Shown: in pieces, positions 5,092 to 12,940 of the stretch | Numbering within the stretch: the stretch's first letter is position 1 | How the letters are laid out: every line of letters begins with the position of its first letter | Assembly: GCA_002428415.1 (NCBI GenBank) | Contig: DIWI01000075.1 | Span: 307-16,525 of the forward strand | Length of the DNA: 16,219 nt | Reading direction: 5' to 3' | Origin: Clostridiaceae bacterium UBA6110 | Lineage (GTDB): Bacteria > Bacillota > Clostridia > Clostridiales > Clostridiaceae | Notes under the pieces: generated by a model | What the model saw: the letters and a program-made list of their open reading frames with translations, nothing else | Told to the model about the DNA's origin: nothing | Database searches by the model: none | Position numbers and translations under genes: made by a program

Positions 5092-7299
5092 ATGCTTTAT
5101 GAGCTTCTGGCGAAGATTGACAAGGCAGGAAACATAAACAAGGAAACTGTCATAAAAGCATATAACCTGGCTGTGGAAGCGCACAAGGAACAAAAGAGAG
5201 AATCTGGAGAGCCTTATGTTACGCATCCTGTTGAGGTCGCCTCGATACTTGTCGACATGGGTATGGATACAAATACCGTGGCGGCAGGGCTTCTTCATGA
5301 TGTCATAGAAGACACGAAATATTCGTATGCTGAGCTTCAGGAGATTTTCGGAACTGAAATCGCCGAGCTTGTTGATGGAGTGACGAAGCTTGGAAAGATC
5401 AAATACAAGTCCAAGGAAGAGGAACAGGCAGACAATGTAAGGAAGATGCTGCTTGCCATGGCCAAGGACATAAGGGTCATCGTAATAAAGCTTGCAGACA
5501 GACTCCATAACATGAGGACGCTCAGGTACATGAGCCCTGACAAGCAGAAGGAGAAGGCGAAGGAATGCTTCGACATATACGCCCCTCTTGCCCACAGGCT
5601 TGGAATGTTCAGGATAAAGTGGGAGCTTGAGGATCTGGCCTTCAGGTACATGTATCCTACAGAATACTACGACCTTGTCAACCAGATAGCCGAGAAGAGG
5701 AAGGAAAGGGAAGCCTACATCTCCAATATCATGGCTGATATCGTGGACAAGCTCAAGAATGCAAGCATAACCTGCGATATAGACGGAAGGCCCAAGCATT
5801 TCTACTCAATATACAGGAAGATGATGTCCCAGAGCAAAGGCATCGACCAGATTTTTGATTTGACAGCGATAAGGGTCATTGTGGATTCCATCAAGGACTG
5901 CTATGCAGCGCTTGGAATAGTACATACAATATACAAGCCGATACCAGGCAGATTCAAGGACTATATCGCGATGCCAAAGCCAAACATGTACCAGAGCCTC
6001 CATACCACCGTCATAGGACCTCAGGGAAAGCCCTTCGAGATTCAGATAAGGACCTATGAGATGCACAAGGTGGCTGAGTATGGTATAGCTGCGCACTGGA
6101 AATACAAGGAAACGGGGACATCCAGGGAAGGGTCGAAGGATTCCCTTGACCAGAATATTGTCTGGATAAGGGACATGCTTGAATGGCAGAAGGAGACATC
6201 CGATGCTGAAGAGTTCATGGAAGCCTTCAAGATAGACCTGTTCGCTGATGAAATATTCGTATTCACACCAAAGGGAGAGGTCATAAACCTTCCTCAGGCA
6301 GCGACACCAATAGATTTCGCATACAGGATACATACCGACATTGGAAACAAGACCATTGGTGCGAAAGTCAACGGAAACATGGTGACTCTTGACTACAAGC
6401 TCAAGACCGGCGAGATAGTCGAAGTGCTGACATCGTCAAAGCCGAAGGGCCCCAATATCGACTGGCTCAACATCGCTACTTCGAACCAGGCAAGGACTAA
6501 GATCAAGGCGTGGTTCAAGAAAGAAAAGCGTGAAGAGAACATGCAGAGGGGCAAGGAGCTTCTTGAGAAGGAAGCAAAGAGGCAGGACAGGAATTTTGCC
6601 GACATTGCCAAGGGCGAGACACTGGAGAAGCTGATCAGGAGATACCACGGGAATTCCATCGAAGACCTTTTTGTAGTAGTGGGAGCCAACCAGGTTATTC
6701 CTTCAGTAGTTGTAAGCGCATTGAAGGAAGCGATTGAAGAATCGATCCGGGCAAAGCAGAATGAGGATAACGAGGCGTCACTCAAGAACGCTGAAAAGCA
6801 GATAGAGGCATCCAGGAAGAAGGCCAAGGAAAAGCAGTCCAAATCCTTCTTCGGTGTGAAGGTCACCGGAATGAACAATGTGCAGGTAAGGTTTGCAAAA
6901 TGCTGCAATCCGCTGCCAGGTGACGGCATAGTCGGATACATCACCAATTTCAGGGGAATATCAATCCACAGGACTGACTGCACTAACCTTTCTAACCTGA
7001 ATATTGACGATGAGCACAGGATGATCGATGTGGAGTGGGAGACTGAAAGCAAGGAGCTCTACAGCGCAAGGCTTCAGATAAATGCAATGGACAGACCGAA
7101 CATGGTCACGGATGTCATGGGAGTGGTGACTGAGCTGAAGATTCCTTTAAATGCCATCGATGCCGAGAGTAAGAAGGATGGAACCTGCGTAGTCCACATG
7201 TCACTCCTTATAAGGGACATAAATCTCCTTAATGAGACAATGAAGCGTCTTAGAAAAATTACGAGCGTTACCGACGTATTCAGGATCGGAAATGCCTGA
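5092..7299 (+). CDS. rel: Bifunctional (p)ppGpp synthetase/hydrolase, Rel family
   Basis: Makes ppGpp/pppGpp from ATP and GDP/GTP when ribosomes stall with uncharged tRNA, and also hydrolyses it. The chosen start gives 735 residues, close to B. subtilis Rel (734), with GGTGGTGA about 5 bases upstream; the ATG at 5047 has no ribosome binding site. The HD hydrolase domain is intact: His45 in HPVEVAS, His69-Asp70 in LLHDVIEDT and the later KLADRLHNMRTL. The synthetase domain has FDLTAIRVIV, RFKDYIAMPKPNMYQSLHT (RxKD form, typical of bifunctional enzymes) and EIQIRT. A TGS domain (DEIFVFTPKGEVINLPQAAT), a Cys-Cys-containing zinc-finger region (KCCNPLPGDGIVGY) and a C-terminal ACT domain follow. 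All expected residues are present, so both activities are predicted. dtd follows after 14 bases. Confidence 0.97.
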   Translation: MLYELLAKIDKAGNINKETVIKAYNLAVEAHKEQKRESGEPYVTHPVEVASILVDMGMDTNTVAAGLLHDVIEDTKYSYAELQEIFGTEIAELVDGVTKLGKIKYKSKEEEQADNVRKMLLAMAKDIRVIVIKLADRLHNMRTLRYMSPDKQKEKAKECFDIYAPLAHRLGMFRIKWELEDLAFRYMYPTEYYDLVNQIAEKRKEREAYISNIMADIVDKLKNASITCDIDGRPKHFYSIYRKMMSQSKGIDQIFDLTAIRVIVDSIKDCYAALGIVHTIYKPIPGRFKDYIAMPKPNMYQSLHTTVIGPQGKPFEIQIRTYEMHKVAEYGIAAHWKYKETGTSREGSKDSLDQNIVWIRDMLEWQKETSDAEEFMEAFKIDLFADEIFVFTPKGEVINLPQAATPIDFAYRIHTDIGNKTIGAKVNGNMVTLDYKLKTGEIVEVLTSSKPKGPNIDWLNIATSNQARTKIKAWFKKEKREENMQRGKELLEKEAKRQDRNFADIAKGETLEKLIRRYHGNSIEDLFVVVGANQVIPSVVVSALKEAIEESIRAKQNEDNEASLKNAEKQIEASRKKAKEKQSKSFFGVKVTGMNNVQVRFAKCCNPLPGDGIVGYITNFRGISIHRTDCTNLSNLNIDDEHRMIDVEWETESKELYSARLQINAMDRPNMVTDVMGVVTELKIPLNAIDAESKKDGTCVVHMSLLIRDINLLNETMKRLRKITSVTDVFRIGNA

Positions 7300-7313
7300 A
7301 TGGAGCTGATAGC

Positions 7314-7763
7314 ATGAGAGCAGTTATACAGAGGGTTTCTTCATCCTGCGTGAGAGTTGAAGGAAGGATAACCGGAAGCATCGGGAAAGGATTCATGGTG
7401 CTTCTTGGCATATCAACTGTGGATACGGCTGAAGACCTGGCTTACATGGAAGAGAAGATTTCAGGCCTCAGGATTTTTGAGGACGATGATGGCAAGATGA
7501 ATCTTCCTCTGGCTGATGTTGGAGGCGAAATACTTGTAGTCTCGCAATTTACTCTTTACGGAGACGCAAGAAAAGGAAGAAGACCAGGCTTTATTCAGGC
7601 TGCCAGGGGGCCTGAGGCGGAAGCGCTGTACGAGGAGCTTCTTAAGAGGCTCAGGTCAAGAGGATTCAGAGTTGAGACAGGGGAATTCGGTGCGATGATG
7701 GAAGTCACCATTGTCAATGACGGACCTGTTACCATACTGCTGGACAGTGAAAAGAAATTCTGA
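7314..7763 (+). CDS. dtd: D-aminoacyl-tRNA deacylase
   Basis: Removes D-amino acids (and glycine mischarged on tRNA-Ala) from tRNA, a chiral proofreading step in the cytoplasm. The product is 149 residues, the standard DTD length. The start has GGAG (7302-7305) 8 bases upstream. The N-terminus MRAVIQRVSSSCVRV is characteristic. The two active-site motifs are SQFTL (77-81) and NDGPVT (135-140), the latter holding the cross-subunit Gly-cisPro pair of the dimer. It sits 14 bases after rel and 15 before the MBL gene. The rel-dtd pair is conserved across many Gram-positive genomes. All 13 arginines here are encoded by AGA or AGG. Confidence 0.97.
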   Translation: MRAVIQRVSSSCVRVEGRITGSIGKGFMVLLGISTVDTAEDLAYMEEKISGLRIFEDDDGKMNLPLADVGGEILVVSQFTLYGDARKGRRPGFIQAARGPEAEALYEELLKRLRSRGFRVETGEFGAMMEVTIVNDGPVTILLDSEKKF

Positions 7764-7778
7764 CAGGAGGAGCAATAT

Positions 7779-8381
7779 ATGCTGGTCATAAAAAGGATTG
7801 TAGTAGGCATGTACATGGAAAACTGTTACATTGCATACGATGATGAGAGCATGAATGGATTCATAGTGGATCCTGGTGAAGAGCCGGGCGCGATAATCGG
7901 ATATGTCGAGGAGCTGAAGGTAAAGCCTCAGTTTGTTCTCCTCACGCATGGACATATTGACCATGTGTCAGCGCTGGATGATGTCTGTGGACACTTTGGA
8001 ATCAGGGCATACGTATCCTCCGAGGACAAGGAAAGCATGGGAAGCAATACACAGGTGTTCGGAAGCAGCAGTGCAGCCATGGATATCGTATCAGACGGAG
8101 ACTCGATCGACTTTCCCGGATACGGGATCAGGGTCATTGCCACTCCGGGGCATACTAAAGGCGGCATGTGCTATCTTGCAGGAAACAGCCTGTTCTCAGG
8201 AGATACTCTCTTTTCTGGTTCCATTGGCAGAACGGACTTTCCTGGTGGGAACTTCGATGATCTTATAAAATCAATCAAGACAAAGCTGATGGTGCTTCCT
8301 GATGAGACTGTCGTGCTTCCGGGACATGACAGGACTACAACAATAGGCAGGGAAAGAAAGTACAATGGATACCTCTCGTAG
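7779..8381 (+). CDS. MBL-fold metallohydrolase, glyoxalase II-like
   Basis: A 200-residue zinc-dependent hydrolase of the metallo-beta-lactamase superfamily, in the small glyoxalase II-like group that often accompanies rel and dtd. Its substrate is not known to me; thioester hydrolysis is a family-based guess. The metal ligands are all visible: THGHIDH (56-62) with His57, His59, Asp61 and His62; His125 in ATPGHTKGG; Asp142 in FSGDTLF; and His183 in LPGHD. GRTDFPGG (150-157) is also typical of this group. The start has AGGAGG (7765-7770) 8 bases upstream. The 3' end overlaps hemZ by 17 bases, so the two are translationally coupled. Confidence 0.93.
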   Translation: MLVIKRIVVGMYMENCYIAYDDESMNGFIVDPGEEPGAIIGYVEELKVKPQFVLLTHGHIDHVSALDDVCGHFGIRAYVSSEDKESMGSNTQVFGSSSAAMDIVSDGDSIDFPGYGIRVIATPGHTKGGMCYLAGNSLFSGDTLFSGSIGRTDFPGGNFDDLIKSIKTKLMVLPDETVVLPGHDRTTTIGRERKYNGYLS

Positions 8382-9789
8382 CAGCAATGTGATCAAGATA
8401 GCCTGTCCTGTGGAGCTGGGGTATCATGCCTACCACATAGTATCCCTGTACCATCCTTATGCAGACATAAGGATGGTTGATGAAGATAGCGACATCGACA
8501 TCAGCATATCATCAGACAGGCTCCGTATCCTCTTCTTTGGTGCGGAGCATCTTTACGGATACGGTGAAAAGGATGATCTTAGGCGAGCACTGTTTACTCT
8601 ACTTAAAGAGAGGACAGGACAGGAGCTGCCATGGGGGATACTTGTGGGCGTAAGGCCGTCAAAGGTTGCCAGGAAGCTTCTGGACGGAGGCATGACATTT
8701 GACCAGGCTGCAGCTGATATCAGAATGAGGTACCTTGCGACAGATAAAAAGGCCAGACTGGCTGCATTTGTCGCACAAAGGGAGACGGAACTGATCAGCG
8801 GCCTGGATACGACTGACAGCGTCTCGATTTATCTTGGCATGCCATTCTGTCCCACAAGATGCGCGTATTGTTCCTTTGCCTCATATCCCTATAAGGGAAA
8901 CAAGTATGCCGAGGAATATCTGAGGCTCATGAAAAAGGAGATCGGACTCGTTTCAGGATACCTTGACAGGACCGGCAAGAAGGTAACGACGGTGTATTTT
9001 GGCGGCGGAACTCCGACTTCCGTGGGTGACAAAGAATTCAGGGAAATCATGGAGTGCATCGGCAATGACATCCTTTCAGGAAGAAATGTCAGGGAGTTCA
9101 CTGTGGAAGCAGGCAGGGCTGACTCTATAACCCCGGACAAGCTCAGGGCAATGAAGGAGTACGGAGCGGACAGGATTTCGATAAATCCCCAGACCATGAA
9201 TGACAAGACTTTGAGGCTGATCGGAAGAAACCATGATTCAGCTGATGTGGAAAGGGCTTTCAGAATGGCTCGCAGTGAAGGCTTTGACAACATCAACATG
9301 GACATCATAATAGGTCTTCCGGGGGAAGGCATTGAAGAAATCAGAAGAACACTTGACGGAATCTGTGCATTGTCACCTGAAAGCCTGACTGTACACGGTC
9401 TATCCATGAAGAGGGCATCGAGACTGTATGAGGAGTTCGTAGCGACTGGAAGGTTCCCGATAAGGACACAGGCAGAGCTTAATGTAATGTATGGTGCAGC
9501 TCATATGGAGGCTGAAAAGCTTGGCCTTCTTCCGTACTACATGTATAGGCAGAAGAACATTGCAGGCAGCCATGAAAATGTCGGCTTTGCAAAGCCGGGC
9601 AGGGAAAATCTCTACAACATCCTCATGATCGAGGAGGTTGAAAGCATAATAGCCATCGGTGCTGATGGCATTTCTAAGAAGGTTGGAAACGGAAAGATAG
9701 AACGATTTGCCAATTTCAAGGATGTCAGGGAATATGTGCTAAGACACGATGAACTGATGGAAAAAAAGATCAGGTTCCTTGAAACCTAA
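8365..9789 (+). CDS. hemZ: HemZ-type radical SAM protein (coproporphyrinogen dehydrogenase-like)
   Basis: A 474-residue radical SAM enzyme of the HemN/HemW/HemZ family. These are annotated as oxygen-independent coproporphyrinogen III oxidases, but the true activity of HemZ is uncertain. An N-terminal region of about 150 residues, including WGILVGVRPSKVARKLLD, is specific to HemZ. The radical SAM cluster motif is CPTRCAYC (162-169), followed by serine and phenylalanine, so the fourth cysteine of genuine HemN (CxxxCxxCxC) is absent. YFGGGTPTS (211-219) is the SAM-binding glycine motif. The ATG at 8365 overlaps the previous gene by 17 bases and has only a weak purine-rich site (GGGAAAG). No other haem genes lie nearby; the gene sits instead among translation genes, as in many Clostridia. 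hisS follows after 10 bases. Confidence 0.9.
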   Translation: MDTSRSSNVIKIACPVELGYHAYHIVSLYHPYADIRMVDEDSDIDISISSDRLRILFFGAEHLYGYGEKDDLRRALFTLLKERTGQELPWGILVGVRPSKVARKLLDGGMTFDQAAADIRMRYLATDKKARLAAFVAQRETELISGLDTTDSVSIYLGMPFCPTRCAYCSFASYPYKGNKYAEEYLRLMKKEIGLVSGYLDRTGKKVTTVYFGGGTPTSVGDKEFREIMECIGNDILSGRNVREFTVEAGRADSITPDKLRAMKEYGADRISINPQTMNDKTLRLIGRNHDSADVERAFRMARSEGFDNINMDIIIGLPGEGIEEIRRTLDGICALSPESLTVHGLSMKRASRLYEEFVATGRFPIRTQAELNVMYGAAHMEAEKLGLLPYYMYRQKNIAGSHENVGFAKPGRENLYNILMIEEVESIIAIGADGISKKVGNGKIERFANFKDVREYVLRHDELMEKKIRFLET

Positions 9790-9799
9790 GGAGGACAAA

Positions 9800-11044
9800 A
9801 TGGCGATACAAGCTCAGAAAGGCACTAAGGACATGCTTCCGCAGGATGCCTACAAATGGCATTATGTGGAGGAGAAATTCAGAAGGATAGCGGACGAATA
9901 TGGTTTCAGGGAAATAAGGACTCCAATTTTCGAGGCTACAGAGCTGTTTCTTCGTGGAGTCGGAGAAACAACTGACGTGGTCCAGAAGGAAATGTATACA
10001 TTCAACGACAAGGGCGGAAGAAGCATAACCCTCAAAGCCGAAGGAACTGCGCCTGCTGTGAGGGCATTCGTGGAATCTTCGCTTTACAATGAGGCGCAGC
10101 CTACAAAGCTGTATTACTTCACCCCGGTCTTCAGGTATGAGAATGTGCAGAAGGGAAGGCTGAGGGAGCATCACCAGTTCGGCGTGGAGGTTTTCGGAGC
10201 CGGCAGCGCTTCAGTGGATGCGGAGGTCATATCCCTTGCAATGAGAGCCTTCAGTGAATTCGGCATCAAAGGCCTTAGGCTCAAGGTCAATTCAATCGGT
10301 CACCCTGGCTGCAGGAATGAATACAATTCCATACTGAAGGACTATCTTACTCCGAAGTATGACAACCTGTGCTCCACCTGCAAGGAAAGGTATGAGAAGA
10401 ATCCCATGAGGATACTTGACTGCAAGGTAGAGAGCTGTCAAAGGCTTATACACGATGCGCCGCTCATGCTTGACCACATCTGTGAAGAGTGTGAGACACA
10501 TTTCACATCACTCAGGAAATACCTTGACGCAATGGAAATACCATATGAGATAGACCCTAAGATAGTGAGGGGACTGGATTACTATTCAAAGACAGTCTTT
10601 GAAATAGTGAACGACGAGATTACAGTCTGCGGAGGAGGCCGGTATGATTACCTCATTGAGGGAATCGGCGGACCAAAGATGCCTGCTGTTGGTTTTGGCC
10701 TGGGGCTCGAGAGGCTGCTGCTAACACTTGAGAGTGAAGGCATAGCTATCGAGGAGCCGGACAGGTACGACCTGTACCTCTGCACCATGGGAGAGGATTC
10801 AGCTCTTAAGGCCGCAGCCCTTGCAAACAGTCTGAGGGTGCTTGGCGTAAAGGTGGATTCCGACCATATGGGAAGGAGCCTCAAGGCGCAGATGAAGTAC
10901 GCTGACAAGATAGGAGCAAGGAATACCATGATATTGGGCGGTGATGAGCTTTTGAAAGGCGCAGCCGTAATCAAGAACATGAGGGACAGGACCCAGACAG
11001 AAGTCTCACTTGATGCTGAAAGCATAAAGAAAGCAATACTATAG
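9800..11044 (+). CDS. hisS: Histidyl-tRNA synthetase
   Basis: Charges tRNA-His with histidine; a cytoplasmic class II synthetase working as a dimer. The ATG at 9800 is chosen over a TTG at 9779 because AAGGAGG (9788-9794) precedes it by 5 bases; the site overlaps the hemZ stop codon. The product is 414 residues, normal length. MAIQAQKGTKDMLP opens the catalytic core. Class II motif 2 is seen in YYFTPVFRYENVQKGRLREHH, followed by QFGVEVFG. The histidine-specific segment is RGLDYYSKTVFEI, and motif 3 is AVGFGLGLERLLL. An insertion with CSTCKERY and RILDCK is typical of Firmicutes enzymes. The C-terminal anticodon-binding domain is complete. aspS follows 11 bases later. Confidence 0.97.
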   Translation: MAIQAQKGTKDMLPQDAYKWHYVEEKFRRIADEYGFREIRTPIFEATELFLRGVGETTDVVQKEMYTFNDKGGRSITLKAEGTAPAVRAFVESSLYNEAQPTKLYYFTPVFRYENVQKGRLREHHQFGVEVFGAGSASVDAEVISLAMRAFSEFGIKGLRLKVNSIGHPGCRNEYNSILKDYLTPKYDNLCSTCKERYEKNPMRILDCKVESCQRLIHDAPLMLDHICEECETHFTSLRKYLDAMEIPYEIDPKIVRGLDYYSKTVFEIVNDEITVCGGGRYDYLIEGIGGPKMPAVGFGLGLERLLLTLESEGIAIEEPDRYDLYLCTMGEDSALKAAALANSLRVLGVKVDSDHMGRSLKAQMKYADKIGARNTMILGGDELLKGAAVIKNMRDRTQTEVSLDAESIKKAIL

Positions 11045-11055
11045 GAGTGATCGCA

Positions 11056-12837
11056 ATGGGAGAAATGCTTGGAAATTTTAAAAGGACCCACATGCTCGGC
11101 CTCGTGAGGGAAGAGCAGGTAGGTGAAGAGATAACCGTAATGGGCTGGGTAGCCAAGAAAAGAAACCTTGGATCGCTCATTTTCTGCGATCTTCGGGATC
11201 GTGAAGGAATACTGCAGGTAGTGTTTACCGAGGATGCATCAAAAGAGGCATACGACAAGGCAGACACTCTCAGAAGCGAGTATGTGGTAGCGGTTAGGGG
11301 AATTGTAAGGACAAGGGAATCAGTGAACGACTCGATGCCTACCGGCAGGGTCGAGCTCATAGGCAGTGAACTGAAGATACTTTCAGAGGCTGAAACACCG
11401 CCTATAATGATAAAGGAGAACCTTGACGCATCGGAGAACATCAGACTTAAGTACAGGTATCTTGACCTCAGGAGACCTGACATGCAGAGGATATTCAAGC
11501 TTAGGAGCAAGGCATACATGTCAGTAAGGGCATTCATGGACCAGGAAGGATTCCTGGAGGTGGAGACGCCGATACTTACCAAGAGCACTCCTGAAGGAGC
11601 AAGGGACTATCTGGTTCCATCGAGGAACTACAAGGGAAAGTTCTATGCGCTTCCTCAGTCGCCTCAGCTTTTCAAGCAGCTTCTAATGGTATCCGGATTC
11701 GACAAGTACTTCCAGATAGCGAAGTGCTTCAGGGACGAGGATCTGAGAGCAAACAGGCAGCCTGAGTTCACTCAGATAGACATGGAGATGAGCTTCATTC
11801 AGATCGACGACATAATCGACCTGAATGAGAGACTGGTAAAGAAGGTATTCAAGGATGTCCTTGATGTTGATGTGGAAATACCATTCCAGAGGATAACCTA
11901 CAGGGAAGCAATGGATAGATACGGGTCTGACAAGCCTGACCTTAGGTTTGGCATGGAGATAGGGGACCTTACCGACATTGCCGGAGGTACAGGCTTCAAG
12001 GTATTCAATGACGCCATAGAGGCCGGCGGCTCTGTCAGGGCCTTATGCCTCAAGGGCGGAGCTTCAATGGGAAGAAAGGACATCGACAGGCTTGGCGAAT
12101 TTGTGAAGACATACAAGGCCAAGGGGCTTGCCTATGTCATCCTGAAGGATGGAGAAGTAAAGTCACCGATAGCTAAGTTCCTGAGCGAAGAGACAATGTC
12201 GGCCATAATATCCAGGATGGATGCTGTGGATGGAGACCTGGTGCTTATTGTAGCTGACAGGAATGAAGTCGTGTTCCAGAGTCTTGGAGCGCTCAGGCTC
12301 GAGCTTGCGAAGAAGACCGGAATGCTTGAGGGCAGCGAAAGGTTCAGGTTCGCCTGGGTCACTGAGTTCCCTCTTCTGGAAAGGGATGAGGAGGCTGGAA
12401 GATACGTTGCACTCCACCATCCGTTCACAAGCCCTATGGAAGAAGACCTGGAGCTGCTTGAGACAGAACCGGGCAAAGCAAGGGCAAAGGCATACGACAT
12501 GGTCCTCAACGGTGAGGAGCTTGGCGGAGGCAGCATAAGGATCCATGATACGAGCCTGCAGGCGAAGATATTCGGACTTCTTGGTTTTACCGAGGAGGAA
12601 GCCTGGGAGAGATTCGGGTTCCTTCTGGAAGCATTCAAGTACGGTCCTCCTCCACATGGCGGACTCGCCTTTGGTATGGACAGGCTTGTGATGTTCCTTG
12701 CCGGAACTGACAACATAAAGGATGTCATTGCGTTCCCGAAAAATCAGAATGCCTTCGATCCGATGACAGAGGCACCTGACAGGGTAGAAGCTGTACAGCT
12801 TGCCGACCTTGGAATAGCAGTGGAAAAGCAGCAATAG
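11056..12837 (+). CDS. aspS: Aspartyl-tRNA synthetase
   Basis: Charges tRNA-Asp (and tRNA-Asn if the enzyme is non-discriminating, which I cannot decide here). The ATG at 11056 has AGGAGTGA (11043-11050) in front and gives 593 residues, matching the bacterial type (about 590). The N-terminal OB-fold includes GWVAKKRNLGSLIFCDLRD. Motif 2 is in FQIAKCFRDEDLRANRQPEF, followed by TQIDMEMSF. The bacterial GAD insertion lies between about residues 280 and 420, and motif 3 is GGLAFGMDRLVMF near the C-terminus. The hisS-aspS pair is a conserved Firmicutes arrangement. It is the last gene of the rel unit, and a clear terminator starts 6 bases after its stop codon. Confidence 0.97.
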   Translation: MGEMLGNFKRTHMLGLVREEQVGEEITVMGWVAKKRNLGSLIFCDLRDREGILQVVFTEDASKEAYDKADTLRSEYVVAVRGIVRTRESVNDSMPTGRVELIGSELKILSEAETPPIMIKENLDASENIRLKYRYLDLRRPDMQRIFKLRSKAYMSVRAFMDQEGFLEVETPILTKSTPEGARDYLVPSRNYKGKFYALPQSPQLFKQLLMVSGFDKYFQIAKCFRDEDLRANRQPEFTQIDMEMSFIQIDDIIDLNERLVKKVFKDVLDVDVEIPFQRITYREAMDRYGSDKPDLRFGMEIGDLTDIAGGTGFKVFNDAIEAGGSVRALCLKGGASMGRKDIDRLGEFVKTYKAKGLAYVILKDGEVKSPIAKFLSEETMSAIISRMDAVDGDLVLIVADRNEVVFQSLGALRLELAKKTGMLEGSERFRFAWVTEFPLLERDEEAGRYVALHHPFTSPMEEDLELLETEPGKARAKAYDMVLNGEELGGGSIRIHDTSLQAKIFGLLGFTEEEAWERFGFLLEAFKYGPPPHGGLAFGMDRLVMFLAGTDNIKDVIAFPKNQNAFDPMTEAPDRVEAVQLADLGIAVEKQQ

Positions 12838-12843
12838 CATATG

Positions 12844-12872
12844 GAAAGCCGGGAATGATCCTGGCTTTCTTT
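12844..12872 (+). terminator. Rho-independent terminator after aspS
   Basis: An 11-base-pair stem (12844-12854 with 12859-12869, one G-U pair) with an ATGA loop is followed by TTTGCTTTCTT. It begins 6 bases after the aspS stop codon, closing the rel-dtd-MBL-hemZ-hisS-aspS unit. The T stretch is interrupted but the stem is the most stable in the window. Confidence 0.82.
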
Positions 12873-12881
12873 GCTTTCTTG

Positions 12882-12911
12882 TTGAATGCGTATGGCGATT
12901 GGCATTAGAAT
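12882..12911 (+). promoter_or_regulatory. Candidate promoter for the sugar-phosphate transferase gene
   Basis: TTGAAT (12882-12887, 4 of 6) and TAGAAT (12906-12911, 5 of 6) are 18 bases apart, directly after the aspS terminator. Transcription would start near 12918, giving a leader of about 23 bases that contains the ribosome binding site GAGGAGG (12927-12933). A second -10-like TATAAC at 12917-12922 has no matching -35. Confidence 0.5.
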
Positions 12912-12940
12912 AGGATTATAACCAAAGAGGAGGGAAGGAA

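Noticed and set aside
4921..5799. 292-codon open frame on the minus strand
   Set aside because: It is antisense to apt and the intact Rel hydrolase domain, shows no recognisable domain, and is explained by the codon bias of the + strand.
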